Shown: one piece after another, positions 1 through 12,702 of the stretch
Position numbering within the stretch: position 1 is the stretch's first letter
How the letters are laid out: each line of letters begins with the position of its first letter
NCBI RefSeq assembly: GCF_034702125.1
Contig: NC_085869.1
Coordinates: forward strand, 49,123,197 to 49,187,196
DNA: 64,000 nt
Direction of reading: 5' to 3'
Source: Engraulis encrasicolus
Taxonomy: Eukaryota > Chordata > Actinopteri > Clupeiformes > Engraulidae
Notes under the pieces: model-generated
What the model saw: the letters and a program-made list of their open reading frames with translations, nothing else
What the model was told of the DNA's origin: nothing
Databases searched by the model: none
Program-made: the position numbers and the translations under genes

Positions 1-32
1 GTCACAGTAGCTTCAGGCAGCCAGTAAGGAAA

Positions 33-117
33 CGTGTGTGTGTGTGTGCACGTGTGCACGTGTGCACATGTGGGCGGGTCTGTGTGCACGTATGGGCTGG
101 TGTGTGTGTGTGTACAC

Positions 118-177
<60 letters not shown>

Positions 178-300
178 ACGCGTGTGTGTGTGTGTGTGTG
201 TGTACACGCGTGTGTGTGTGCGTGTGCGTGTGCGTGTGCGTGTGCGTGCGCGTGCGCGTGCGCGTGCGCGTGCGTGTGCGCGTGCGTGTGCGTGTGTAGG
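33..300. repeat. (TG)n/(CG) compound microsatellite
   Basis: TG dinucleotides are broken by TACACGCG and pass into TGCG/CGCG alternation at 220-290. This is strictly alternating purine-pyrimidine DNA over more than 200 bases. Confidence 0.97.
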
Positions 301-465
301 GGTGTACACGTACATGTTTGTGTGTGCGTGTGTAGGGGAGCTCCGTGTTTGGGAGGTGGCTTTGGGAGAACCCAGCACGGGCCCCCCGCCTGCACCCACT
401 AATTAAATGTTAACAGTCCAGTAGGCCTCCCCGCACACTGCCTCCTCTTCATTAGTTCATTACGC

Positions 466-715
466 CATGCTCAGCTCCATGCTCTTCTCCTCTCCTCTCT
501 GGTCCTTTTCTCCACCTCTCCTCTTCCTACTCCGCTCCTTTCCTCCTCTCCTTCTCACCTCCTACATCCATCTCTTTCCTGTCCTCCTTTCTCCTCTTCT
601 GTCCCGTCTTTTCTGTTCTACCGCTTCTTTCCTCTCCTTCTCTCCTCCCCTCTCCTCCCTCTCCAGGCCTCTCTCTCTTTTTCCTCTCCTCTTCTCCTCC
701 CGTACCCCTCACCCC
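466..715. repeat. Pyrimidine-rich low-complexity tract
   Basis: Irregular CTCC/TCTC runs make the plus strand almost all C and T. Open frames on both strands here are compositional. Confidence 0.9.
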
Positions 716-1499
716 CTCACTGTAACAAGTCTCTTAATGATACCAAGACACTGCGCTGCACTCTCGGCTCTCGAGTAAGTGCAATATTACAGGGTGCCAT
801 AAACACCCCCTCTCCTCTCTGTCCTGGAGCTAACAGTGTACAGGCACAGGAGGGCTCATTGACTAATGGGGGAGACAAATGCCTTGCATGGCTATGGGGT
901 CTCCACATTTCCTTATAAAAGCAGCTCACCCCCACAGACAACACCATGCTGTGTTAGCATTGCCCATAGTGCTGCTAAGCTGAGCTTTGCTTAGTGACGT
1001 AACACTTTTGAGGACAGCTTGATGCTCTTCAAAAGGGAAGCAAGACACGGAATTTTACTATGCTACTTGTATCTTTTCTTTATTGTGTCTATCTACCTAT
1101 CTGTCTATCTATCTCTGTTCAGTATTGTTGATCCCAGTAGCTGAGTTCGCTGAGTTCGTTAGTCTCCCCTCTTGGTGGCTCAGCAGCACTGGAGGCTCCT
1201 GCTGCCCCTGTCCTGCACTGTGTAATGTTGTCAGAAGGTTGTCCTGGGGCATCAGTATAATGTTGTCACTGTTGTCCCAGGGTGTCAGTCAGTATAATGT
1301 TTTCAGAATGTTGTCCTGGGGCTTAGGTATCTGTTTACAAGCAGCAGCAAGGCCAAAGGTGATGAGGCAGACTTTGGGGCCCATCGGCTGCTCTCTTGAG
1401 TGGCTGAGGAAAGGCCAGGCAGGGCGGGGTGAAGAGGGACAGTTGGCTGGGTGTCAGCCAGGACTTCCTGCTCCTACTACTGTTACTACCCTTGACCAC

Positions 1500-2270
1500 T
1501 GGGTCACTGGGCCACAGGCAGCAACTCTGTCCTGTGGGGGATAATAGTAAAACACAGCTGATTATGGGAGACAGGGTTTATGTGGTATACACTGTCTGGC
1601 GTGGCTCCACAAATACAAGTACAAATGCTCCACAAAAACAATACAAAGCTGTTCATGCTGCATACCTGTACTTGGAACATATTTAATAGGGCAGCATTAT
1701 TTAATAGTTGTGGATGATTATTGTTTGGATAATGCATTATGTGTGATCTTCCCTTGAGGATGAGCATTAGGGCACTGGGCCATAGGCAGCAGCTCTGACC
1801 TGTGTGGGGTGATCGTAAAAGGCAGATGATTAAGGGGACAGAGGTTGTGTGGTATGCACAGACTAGCATACCTACAGAAATACCAACCTGTGTCAGACAG
1901 AGTATCTTTACTTAGTTTCTAAAAGGAATATATATTTTAGTAAACTGGACATTAAAATGGCCTTTAAATGATTCTTTCGGTTAATTATTGCTTGGATAAT
2001 GTGTTTTTCCTCAGCTGCGCTTGCATTTTATCACTGGGTCACTAGGTCACGGTAAGCGCCTTGCTCCTGTAGAGTGCATAGTAAAAACCCAGCTGATTAC
2101 CCGGACAGAGATTGCATGGTATGCGCTAAAATGGTGACTAGCGTGCAGACAGTTGTTTCCAGAGGAGTTTTTTTCCATCTGTACCATATATCTCTATTTA
2201 ATCTGTGCTATTAACGTTTTAAGAAAAAAAATATTTTCAATGTAATAATTTTTGGATAATGGCTCATTAG
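1500..2270. repeat. Diverged tandem repeat, three units of about 265 bp
   Basis: Three units start near 1501, 1768 and 2035. Each carries CACTGGG...GGCAGCA/AGCTCTG-like sequence, then a GCTGATTA-like site, GTGGTATGC/TACAC, and ends with a TTTGGATAAT motif (1733, 1992, 2253). Units differ widely by substitutions and small indels, so the array is old. Confidence 0.75.
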
Positions 2271-2627
2271 TGTTCGGAGCCTCAGTTAGCCTTAATACAG
2301 TGGGACTTAAAAAGGCAACACAGACGAAAGATTTTCGAATGAGAGTGCCCATATATTACAACTCGTGTGCTAAGCCGCGCTGTTTGTATATTTGGTTGCT
2401 AATGGATTTTGCAGCTCTGTTGCTCCTTTGCTCTTGTTTGCTTTAAAAACACATAAATTCTCTCATTCTCAGACACCCACGCCGCACACGAACACTCTTA
2501 CTGGAAAACCACATATTTAAACACGCACACAGACTCACACATGCTGCCCAATCCACTCTGCACACATCAGTCCAATCCCACACCCTGGTCTTGCTCATGT
2601 CTGCACTGGGTTTGCGGTGGCACCAGT
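2271..2627. other. No feature seen
   Basis: AT-rich then CA-interrupted sequence. No gene or structured repeat could be supported. Confidence 0.5.
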
Positions 2628-2706
2628 GTGTGTGTGTGTGCGTGTGCGTGCGCGTGTGTGTGTGTGCGTGTGCGTGTGTGTGTGCATGTCAGTGTGCATG
2701 TGTTTA
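2628..2706. repeat. (TG)n/(CG) microsatellite
   Basis: TG repeats with CG interruptions. Confidence 0.95.
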
Positions 2707-3459
2707 TATGTGTGCCACTCTGCCCATCATCCCCAATCCGGTCCCCGGTCCTGTGACCCTCTAACTAAATCAATTACAGCCAAACAACAGACTCGTGATT
2801 CTATCAAACCCATGATAACGATGATCACATCCTCCATTCAGGCTCGCAACTCGCATTCACAAATCAATTGTCTGGTTACGGCCTCTGTTGTCTGTCCCAC
2901 AAGTCCTTGGGTGCCCTATTTTATGCGCTGCTCCGCGTCCGCCCCTTGGCCTCTGATCGATAGCAGATGTGGCGGCTTCTCCTCTTGCTCCTCCGTATCT
3001 TCCTTTCTTCGAGGCCGCTGGTCGTAAGGGAGGAATCCACCCCTGCTTTATCAGTGCAGACGCCAGCCTGCGACGCGTAAAAAGCCAGGTCGTCTTCAAG
3101 GCTCTGGATAACGTGCATTGCTGAAATAAAAAAAACGGCGCTAAAAGCCTCCATCAGTCCAGACTATGGGGCTATCAAGGTCGTCAAGCAGTTACTTACA
3201 GACTAAAGCCTGCACATCCTAATTCTTGAGCTAGGAGTAGGACCGAGGTAACACAGACCTATGTCCTTTTTTCTGTGCATGTCCAGACCATGAAGCCTTA
3301 AGAGCTTGCAGTCCTGTCGTCTTCAGACAGGGTAGGGCCAGGCCGGCAAGAAGGCGTCTTGAGGTCAGAAGAGAGGAGAGGAGGTCATTAATCAGCCTCT
3401 AAAGTTAGCCTGCTGACGGGAGTGATAGCCGGCCAAAACCTAGCACAGCAGCAGAGCGT

Positions 3460-4085
3460 GACTCCAGTGTGGTGCCCTCTCCTCTCCTCTGTTGTGGTGG
3501 CTGTGGTGCAGCTCTGTGTCACTCTACTCCACTGAGGTCCAGGATAAGGGGGTGGATGTGGGCGTTTGTGGGATATAGGAGGGTTGGGGAGGGGGGTGTT
3601 GGGGAAGGCCTGGAACAGTATGGTAAGTGTGGTGTATTGCACTGTGTCATGACTGACTGTGATGCAGCTCTGTGTCAGTGCAGTCTACAGAGGCCCCGAT
3701 TCGGGGTAGGTGGATGGGGGGTTGTGTGGGGATGGGAGAGTCATGGTGGCATTAGACGTTAGTGTGTGTTGAGGAAAGGTCTGGCACAGCATGGTGGGCT
3801 TCAGTGTGGTGCGCCTCAGTGTCACACTCCACTGCTCTCTCCTGAAGGGGATGTGTTGGGGATGTGGGGGAGGGAAGGGTGATGGGGTAGAGGGGGTATC
3901 AGTGTGTTGGGGAAGGCCTGGTGCAGCATGGTGTGCTGTGGTGTGGTGCACTGTCTTGGCTGTGGTTTGTGCAGCTCAGGGTCACGACTGCCCTGCTGTC
4001 ACCGACCAAGAGGTCCAGAATAAAGGCGGTGGCGGTGGCTGTGGGGGCTGGGAGCTGGGTGTTGGAGAAGGCCTGCCTGGCCAGA
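3460..4085. repeat. Diverged tandem repeat, about 150 bp unit, four copies
   Basis: The phrase TTGGGGAAGGCCTGG-AGCATGG recurs at about 3598, 3769, 3908 and 4063. Between copies, GGTGCAGCTCTGTGTCA and GGTCCAG(A/G)ATAA recur with changes. Unit length varies from about 140 to 170 bases. G-rich on the plus strand. Confidence 0.8.
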
Positions 4086-4358
4086 TCAGCAGATTACAGA
4101 CTCCACTGTGTTCCCTCAGCCACACTCCGCCATGTGCACATTACACAGTGAGTTGACGTGCTGCTGCTGCTAGGATTATGTGCCAAGCCGGCCTGTAAAG
4201 TTAGATGCTCTCTGCTCTGGTCTCGTTGGGTCTGGTCTGGTGGCTTTGATGTGGTCTGAAGGTTCTCCATGTGTCTGAACTGTTTGATAGACTTGGCTGT
4301 GCATGCTTGTGATGTGCGTGACTGCCTGCCTGCCTGTCTGCCTGTACCCATGCTGATG

Positions 4359-4434
4359 CCTGTGTGTGCGTGTGTGTGTATGTGTGTGTGCGTGTGTGTG
4401 TATGTGTGTGTGCGTGTGTGTGTTTGCGTGCATG
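4359..4434. repeat. (TG)n microsatellite with GTGTGTATG subunits
   Basis: TG repeats interrupted regularly by TA and CG. Confidence 0.9.
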
Positions 4435-4929
4435 AGCGAAGCTCATCAAAATGGTCTGTTGACGAGGCCCCCAGTGAAATGCATCAGACTTTGTTGTCCT
4501 CCCCCCTCACCCCCCCTCCAGCCACACATCTGCAGCTGCTTTCATGACCGTAGCAGTCAGACTCCTCCAACCAACCAACCAACGTGCCGCGAGCCAGATA
4601 TAGCGTGTCTTAATTGCTCCAGCCTCGTAAAACTATCCCGCTCGTAAAAGTATGCCCCCCACACATCTTTTTTATTTCCTGTAAATCCTTCTGGATTTTT
4701 TGCCCTTACCAAGATTCTTAGTTGAGCTGAGGTAGGCCTATGGTGAAGAGGGAAGAACACGTGTGACATACAGCAAGCTGCTATAATTATGATTATGTGG
4801 AAGGGAGATCGGGTGGAACAAGTCTGTGCCCACCAGAGTTTCTTTTTCCAATCGGTGGTCGGGGTTATGTTTGTGATACAGAAAAAAGGGGTTTGCTGTC
4901 GGAGAGGGGGAAGGGATGGCAGAGATTTG

Positions 4930-5012
4930 TGTCAGTGTGTTTGTGCGTGCACGCGTGCGTGTGTTTGTGTGTGTGCGTGCACCGTGCGTGCCTGCGTGTG
5001 TGCCTGCGCTGG
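4930..5012. repeat. Imperfect TG/CG microsatellite
   Basis: Alternating TG and CG with T insertions. Confidence 0.85.
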
Positions 5013-5143
5013 GCTGTGGACTTGGCACAAGTAAAACCTAACAGAGTGCCTAATGTTGCCTGATCTCACAGCTCATCTCACACCCACATACTCCCATCAC
5101 CACTTGGGTATTATACTTCGCACACCAGCAAGAGACTCCCCGC

Positions 5144-5144
<1 letters not shown>

Positions 5145-5182
<38 letters not shown>

Positions 5183-5203
5183 ACACGCACACACACACAC
5201 ACC
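5145..5203. repeat. (CA)n microsatellite
   Basis: CA repeats with two interruptions. Confidence 0.95.
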
Positions 5204-5514
5204 ATCACCTCCTTCCAACTTGTATTCCAAAGCTCTGAATCTCTCTTCTCCAAAAAATAACAAAAACTGCAGGGGAACAGGATGCATGATAGCTTTCATG
5301 CGCAGAAGTTAAAAACAAGAGCAGGGCCTTGGTACGCTGCACACACACACAGGCAAAGAGCCACTTGTTTATGCCATCCGGTGTGCTCAAATTTGCAGCC
5401 CTGTGGCACCAAGTGATTGGACATCTGTTTGCGTTTGGAATCGGTCCTGAAATGCCATCTACTCTAGCTAGCATGGCCCAGACTAGCGCTATGCTAATCT
5501 GAGTGATGCTAAAC

Positions 5515-6112
5515 TTTGCACTGACTGGGCATCTGGTTGTATTGAGAAAGGGAGCGGGTAGCCATGTCTAGCTTGCAGCTTTGAGCAAGGCTGGCTATGG
5601 TATACTACGCTAGTACATTGGACACCTGGTACACATGGCTGCCCATAGCACTGACTGGACCATAGACTTAGAGTAACAGACATTTAATCTGATTGTTTTA
5701 GGAAACGTCCTGGATACCCACCTCTCTAGCCTTGGTATGCCCAACTTTGAGCTAAGCTTATGTATTCTAAGCTAAGCTAAGCTGGAAACCTGGCACATGT
5801 GGCGCTGACTGGGCCATAGACTTATGCTGTGTCTCAGATGGTACACTTGGGCACTTCGGACACAATGTTTTAGTGCGTAATTAATACGGCATACGCACTA
5901 AAACATGAAGTGCAAAAGTGCACCATTTGAGATCCAGCGATAGAGTATTGGTCTGGTCATCTGACCTGCTTGTGTTGGGAAATATCCCGGGTACCCACCT
6001 CTACCTTGCCTTGCCCAGCCCAGTTCTGCGCTAAGATAATGTATACTAAGCTAAGATGGAAACCTGGCTGCACACATGGCTGCCCGTAGCACTGACTGGG
6101 CCATAGACATAC
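5515..6112. repeat. Diverged tandem repeat, about 280 bp unit, interrupted by a MITE
   Basis: Three related segments end in GCACTGACTGG(G/A)CCATAGACTTA-like sequence near 5650, 5809 and 6090. The last two also share GATACCCACCTCT/GGTACCCACCTCT, CTAAGCTAAGCTGG-type motifs and GGAAACCTGGC. A palindromic MITE (5826-5939) sits at the junction of two units. Confidence 0.7.
5826..5939. mobile_element. Short palindromic MITE (superfamily uncertain)
   Basis: GCTGTGTCTCAGATGGTACA at the left end is mirrored by the reverse complement GCTGGATCTCAAATGGTGCA at the right. The arms continue to TTTTAGTGCGTA on both sides of a 12-base loop. This gives a roughly 50-bp imperfect hairpin typical of fish MITEs. 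A clear target duplication was not found. Confidence 0.75.
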
Positions 6113-9100
6113 TGTATGCTAAGCTAGGCTAAGATGAAAGCCTGGCAACCATTGCTCCTATCCCCTGCCTGTCTGGCTGCCCTTAATGCCCATTAATGTC
6201 CACTCACAGCCCTGTTGCTGGGGCCGCAGCATGCCAGCGAGGTTTGCAATCTTGCCTGTTGTTTATTTTAGCCCACGCACTCCTCTTGCCCAGGCTTCCC
6301 GCTCTGGCGAAGCCAAGCCAAACCCGAGAATGGGAGCAACCCTGGGCTCGGCTGGGTACATCTACGTGGCAGTAGCAGCTGAGCATAAGCTTAATAAGGA
6401 AACAAATCCGCAGCTTGGTTCTGCCAAGCCTGCGAGTGCGAGCAGAACAGGAAACAGAGCTTTTCATTGTGATTCATTACTGCCTTTGCATCAACCTTGA
6501 GCCCTTCCCTCTCTACCCACTCTGAGAACGTTTGGAGACACCAGGCAGACTCTCTCTACCCACACACACACTAAGGTTACCAAGTAGCAACTTTCCCTGG
6601 GTAAAGTTGAAACCAGATTTATTACTTAACAAGCTTTGTTGCTGACCCGCCCAGGATCTCTCTCTCTCCCCCCTCCCAACACAGATACACGCAATGAGAC
6701 TTAAGCTGCTAGCATTACACACTCTTAGCTCCATGCTGTAAGCTCTACCCAACCGTGCTGATGTGTTTAAGACCATGTCATGCGTAGGGATGTCAGACAC
6801 GTGCGAGACAGCTCTGCAGAACACATACTGTGCCTAGCATAGGTATAGCTTAATGTTAGAATGACAGGTGGTGGGCCATGTGTACTTTCCGAGCAGTTGG
6901 GTTTTATGATCCATTTAATGCACCATTGTACTGTATGCATCCACATTTTTCTTTTGCATTTGCCTCAAATGAGGTAGAGGGGTCCATGTTTTTTGTTTAG
7001 TTTTTTTTTCTTTGTTTGGGGTTTTTTTTTAGAAGAAGAAGCGATACATCAATTTAGAATTGTTTGAAATACTGCTGTACTGAATATCTCTTGCTCTACT
7101 TGATATCTCTGGAGTTCCAGCCCTCCCAGTTTCCATCAAAGCCCATGCAATTGACACTTCTATCTTGTCTGGGGAGGCTCTCGTGGTGAACGCAGGCAAG
7201 GGCTCTCGTTCCTGTTTCCTTGCGTTAGCAGAGTAACCCAGAACATTTCACTTCACTTTTTTCTCAAACCATTCAATCCACTTTCTTACTTACTTGCTGT
7301 GGTTTTGATTTAGCTGTGATTGCATGCTCAAGTCAGTATTTTGGATGAAGCTTGAGGTTAAGGGCTTGAGTTCTTGCGGTTGTTTGGTGTTTAGCCGTAT
7401 CAGGGCCTAGTCCCTTCCACAGTTAATGTGGTCTTAATTGTCTTGTCTGGATAAGAAGACCCCATCTCCATCTCCGTGTGATTTGTGGAAAACTGTAGGC
7501 ATCTGGACTTTGTATCAGGATGCCCCCCTCTGTGAAACGTACACAGCCACCTGTGTTTTTTCATATCAAGAAGGTTCCTCTAAACCGTGGGAATGGCTTT
7601 CATTGTCATCATCAGTGTGTGTATGCTGGATGCAATCTGGGAGGTCCTGACATTTTGGGAGTGTTAGTCAAGCCAAACAAATGTTGAAAATCTTTGAAAC
7701 ATTCTTCTATTATGTCTATTATGTCTTCTATTATGCTCCCTCCTTAAAAACAGCATGGACGGCCCTTGAGTGCTGTTTCTTATTAGCTGATGTTTTGGCA
7801 GATGTTGAGACCCTCTACTACTCTATTGAAACTTGGGTTATCTGAGCAGTTCAGCTAGTGTACAGTTGGGTACATACTGTAGGTACGAAGAGTGGAGAAG
7901 TACATCGCATTACTGGTAGAGCATGAGAGAGAGAGAAATGAGAGAAAAAAGGCAGAGAGAAAATTGCTGATGTAACTTGTTGAAACCTTGGTAGTAGACC
8001 GATTAATACTGCAGTGCAGATATAAACTGGGCCACCCTGTCTGTTGCCTGAGTCCTTGTGCTCAGGATGTGATTTGCCTTTACTATATTAGATATAACGT
8101 GACACGTGCAATTTGGAACTGTGTTTCTCAAGTTTGAGCATGAAACGTTTCCCCCTCCTTTGGTTTCCCCTCAGATATACAGTATATCACTGCGTGTGGC
8201 GTGTCCAAGAAAGATAAAGGAGAGCTAGCTGAGAAAATAAAAACAAGAAACGCTTTTCATCCATCGCGTGAGAAGTTGATATTAGTTTTTTAGATTTTTA
8301 TGATCTCAAGATGATGTTTAGTTTGAGATAAGTTTGATGTATTGTTGTAGTGTAGCGCTCTGTCTTTGTGTGTTTGCCTTACCATGAGCGTTTGGTCTAG
8401 CCATTTGCTCCATTTTCCCAGGGGTTGAGTCGTGTCTGATGCAGAGGCATTGTTGGGAGAACGCAGAGACTGTTGTGTTATGCTCTGTGCTATGTTTGTG
8501 TTAAGATGAGAGACTTTATCCCCCGGCATAATATCTAATGTCATCTTAACATATGCGACAGGGAAGCTGAAAGGGACAAAATAATTGTTACTCAATAGCC
8601 CTCCATTTTTAGCGGTTAGTTTTTATTTCACTGTTAATAAAGTCACACCAACTGCTTGAGGAGCCATTATGAGTGTAGTGTAAAGGGCTTATCTGGTGGT
8701 AAATGCTGAGCCTACAAATGACAAATTCTGTAATGTACGGTATGGATTTACTTCAGCAACTTTGTTTTCTCTGTGCCTACAACCTAAGCTTAATTCTCAC
8801 CGGTTATACAGTGTTACTGTTGTGGTAGCTTACAAATGTACAAGAGTGTTTCCTGCCTATGTTGGAAGGCTTATCGTGTTTGTTCGCATAACCTTAAGTA
8901 AGGCAGTGTTTAGCACACATTAAATCCTGACTGAGCGTGACAAGGACACACATGGAGACGAGAATGCGCTGCTTGCTTGTTTTCATGTTTTTGTGCTGTC
9001 TGGGCATTCTTTCTGTCAATAGCGCTTGACTTAGGTTGTCTGTCCGGTAAATATAACAGCACACCCCTTGTTTAAAAAAGTCAAGTGTGCCATGAAATGC

Positions 9101-9300
9101 AAGCCCGTGCGTGATGATGGGCTGATGTTTTGTTGCCTCAGGCGCTGTATCTGAGCCTTAGATGGACCCGTTGAGACATGACTGACACCGGAGTATTACT
9201 TCAGACGGGGCAACCCTGGCTGCCCCGGTAACCCACTCATGAATGCGGTATGCATTTTCCTCCCCTCGGCTCAGAGTGTTTTCCTCTCCTCACGGGCTCC
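6113..9300. other. No gene seen
   Basis: Ordinary intron-like DNA. T-runs near 7000-7030 and an AGAGAGA patch at 7924-7962 are the only notable features. The open frames are short and have no recognisable domain. Confidence 0.5.
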
Positions 9301-9335
9301 TCCTGTCCTGTCCTATCCTGTCCTGTCCTGTCCTG
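9301..9335. repeat. (TCCTG)n pentanucleotide repeat
   Basis: Seven copies, one with a substitution (TCCTA). Confidence 0.9.
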
Positions 9336-9957
9336 CTGCGACACTCAAACACGCTGTTTTGAGATTATCAAGGAAGGAAGTCATTTGCATCTGAAATGTT
9401 CATGAGCCCCTGTCCCCTTGCTGTGGTTGGGTTTCATTGTGCACTATGCATGCGTAGCATAGCACAGCATAGCAACTGGGCTGGGATGTCCCCCTCAGAG
9501 AAGGGAAAGCTCCTTCTGGGCATACGCATGGTCGGACGGTGAACTTGCACCATGTTTACCCTATATTTACACACATTAAGTACTTGTGTATTTAGGTATA
9601 GATATAGGTCTATCTATATATGTTAGTAATGCACTCTTGCAGCAGTTCAATTGGAGTGGACTAGACTGCACAGTGACACACCAAAAGCACTGTGAGGTAC
9701 TTTCAGGGATGTTGTTTACAGCAAGCTGAAATGACCTTACCATCGGCTCTTTCCTCGCATATGTAAAAGTGCTTCAATCTCTATTTTGGGACTCCTGGAA
9801 AGCAGACAGCCTGTTAATATATGTCCACGTATTAATAAATCAAGGTATTATATACCGGACACTCATACATCCTTTCTTTGTTGTTGTTTATCAGTGGGGC
9901 TGCCGTTTTTTCCTGTTTGCATCGTGCATCTATCTATAATGACCAGTAGACATAGCC

Positions 9958-10250
9958 TAGCAAACTAGCCCCACCCACCAGTGGCCAAAATTATTTTTTG
10001 CCTGCGAGTGGGTCTAGCCTCGGACGATGCCCCAGGCCCTGAAACAGGCTGGCCAATCACAACGCAGGAGAGATTTGTTTTGATTTGCTTTGAATCTTTG
10101 GATGCAAAGCCGACTCGGTTTTGAGGGAGTGACGACAAAGCATTCGCCAATAGGCACAGACACCGTTTGAAAAACAACGGGTTGTTCCCATCAACAATCA
10201 TCCGATGTCTCATTGATCAGGGCCAGACTACAGTCGACAGTGAGGTGGGT
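9958..10250. mobile_element. Possible fish MITE-like repeat
   Basis: The left end has CTAGCCCCACCCACC and the right end has GAGGTGGGTGG, a partial inverted match. The interior looks like repeated-family fish DNA from memory, but no target duplication was seen. Confidence 0.35.
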
Positions 10251-11235
10251 GGAATATGAATGTGACTGATGCAATGTGAAAATGTAGTTTCTTGAGTGAA
10301 GAGGCCACGATAGAGCTGTCTCAGCTCCTCTCTCCACAGCAGGTGAGAACATAGCGCTCACACATTGAGGCTATCACACACACATTTCTCTGCTGTCATG
10401 GGATGTCTTGGAGCACCGTGCACGGCAGACATCAGCAGCACGCATACATGTTGTCCTCACACAGCTGTCTTCCATTATAGTGGTTAAACCCGTAACCACT
10501 TCAAACCTCGCCAGACCCTGTTTTGACTTCATTTCTGGTTCTCTCATGCGGTGCGACTGCGGCCCCAAAGAGCTATGATTTGTAATGCACGAGGACATAT
10601 ATATCGTATCTGTGGCTGGTTGAAAAGGCTATTTATTGTGCTTTTTGCAGCTATTTTTGGTAACGCGTCTCCCTTTTTGATGGGTTCAGCTGACCACAGC
10701 CATTGAGACTCCTTGGCACCTATTCTCTGGTGACTAATAGATCATGATTGTCCCGGACGTCATCATGTGATCCATCACACAATCACATGAGGGATAAATC
10801 CGCTAAGTGTAATTTGATTATTTCAAATATCGGTTTTGTGATTCCAGTTATGGCTTTTTTTTGTTTCCAGCATTTTTCCTGAAGTCAGCAGTTCTGTCTG
10901 CTGCTACTCAGACGTTTCTAGATCTGCCCGCAGCGGTGTTGAATGCTGAGAGCGTTGAATCTTGTCATAAAGATGATGATAAAGATGACACCACTTCGCC
11001 GCCCTCAAAAAATACGGACTTGAAATATGGGAGAGGACGTGCCACAGCTTGGAAAACAATACTGTCTACATTGCTGTGTTTTGTTAGTCAGTAGTTTTTC
11101 TCCTCATTATTGGCTGGGCCCTGGTAAATGTCAGGGATTTTTTTGTTGTTGTTGTGAGAATCCTGGTGAATAGACATTCAGCTGACAGTGTTGCAGTCAC
11201 AGGGCAGGAGAGTTGACAATGATGTATAGAAAAGC
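10251..11235. other. No gene seen
   Basis: A 77-codon open frame at 10861-11094 has no recognisable motif and no clear splice context. Nothing else was found. Confidence 0.5.
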
Positions 11236-11394
11236 TCTCGCTCTCGCTCTCGCTCACTCACTCACTCTCCCCCTCTCTCTGCCTCCCTCTCTCCCTCTCT
11301 TTGCACCCCCCCTCCCTTTCCAAGTTTCATTCTCCCACACACTCCCTCTCTTTTCTCTCTCTCTCTCACTTTTCTTCTCTCTCTCTCCTGCTCA
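11236..11394. repeat. (CT)-rich low-complexity tract
   Basis: CTCTCG, CACT and CTCCCT variants in tandem on the plus strand. Confidence 0.9.
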
Positions 11395-12629
11395 CAAGGC
11401 CCTCTTTCTTATCACAACAGTATGCTCTGCCACGCTATGAGAATTTCCATCTGGAGGTAATGTAATTGTTGCATGCGTGATATGAGCGTCAGGGTGCTGC
11501 ACAATGCATTAGCCATGCATTCGTGCGGAAACTGTCAACGTGTCTCCATATGCAACAATGTATTTTTTCAGGGTGATCGATTGTTTTGACGTCACATTCA
11601 AAAGTCGCTGCGTGCGTCAAGTGGGTGACTGATGGAAAGGTCAGGGATGTGTCAAGCGGAATGATGTGAAAGTGCAAAGCAAGTGCTGGTCAAATCTGGC
11701 AATAGTCCTCCTCGCACCCTGTTGTTTAGCTATGTGCTCAGCTCCCACTCTGTCTGTCTTTCTGTCTGTCAGTGCTTTGCTCTCTCCCCTGCCCCCTCCC
11801 CTGGTGATGGCATGTGTGTATCCTTGACTTGGGGCCTGGCTTTTCTCAGGGGTGAAAAGTAGGCCAAAACCATGTGGTGTGAAGACCTCTCAGAAATGTC
11901 ATGCTCACAACTCTGGCACTTTCTCTCATTTCTTCTTAGACTCCTCTAACGTTCTAGTCTTTAACATCCCCTGAAGCCCAGTTCTTATCGTTGTGAGCTT
12001 GTTTTTTCTTTTTCTTTTTGGTCTGTATTGTATCATAAATCTTGTAAACTGTGTAGGAATTTGTACATGTGAAATGAGTAACAACAGCTGTTTGCAATAA
12101 CGCATGGAGTTGTTTTGGATCTTGGATCGAAACTCACCATTGGAGTATTGGCAGCGAGTTCCATACAGACTACGTTCCTTTGTCAGCATTTCTTATCAAT
12201 GCAATGCAGCGCAGCGCAGCGTGGCTGGTCTGTTGTTTTTCTCCCACGTCTGCTGCGTCAAGGCAACATGGTCCTATTTTTTCACATTCTTCTAGCTACA
12301 TCTAAGTGCAGTTGGCTCAAGTTAAGAAGTTGGTTTCATTTTCTATTTTTAGGTTCTCGCTGTACTTGGTTGTATGTCCAAGATTCGTCACGTAGCAGTA
12401 CACATGGTTGATGGCAAAAACTGTCAACTGTCAAAACATGTTGGGTTTTTTTGTTTGTCCTCCATTTTTTTCTTTCTAATCCTACTTTTTTCTCAGCCCC
12501 ATGGCTATAGGCCAAATGTAGCAACATCAAATAGGCCTGTTGTTTGACCTTGGGGTGTTGAAGAGCCCGCACAAAGAGGCTCAGTGTTGCGTCTCGCTCT
12601 CTGTAATCGGGGCGCATTGGTAGCCCCCC

Positions 12630-12634
<5 letters not shown>
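11395..12634. other. No gene seen
   Basis: Unremarkable sequence. A small (GCAGC)n-like patch lies near 12203-12222. Confidence 0.5.

Positions 12635-12701
<67 letters not shown>
12635..12701. repeat. (CA)n microsatellite
   Basis: Pure CA for about 66 bases. Confidence 0.97.

Positions 12702-12702
<1 letters not shown>

Noticed and set aside
34..406. Long Cys-Val or Thr-His repeat proteins over TG/CA tracts (also near 13.3, 28.7, 43.7, 49.8, 52.3 and 56.4 kb)
   Set aside because: They are dinucleotide microsatellites read in frame, open on several frames of both strands at once, with no domain or codon signal.
1083..1544. 153-codon frame as an upstream itgb5 exon
   Set aside because: Its cysteines do not follow integrin EGF spacing, and it overlaps an old tandem array. 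No splice sites fit.
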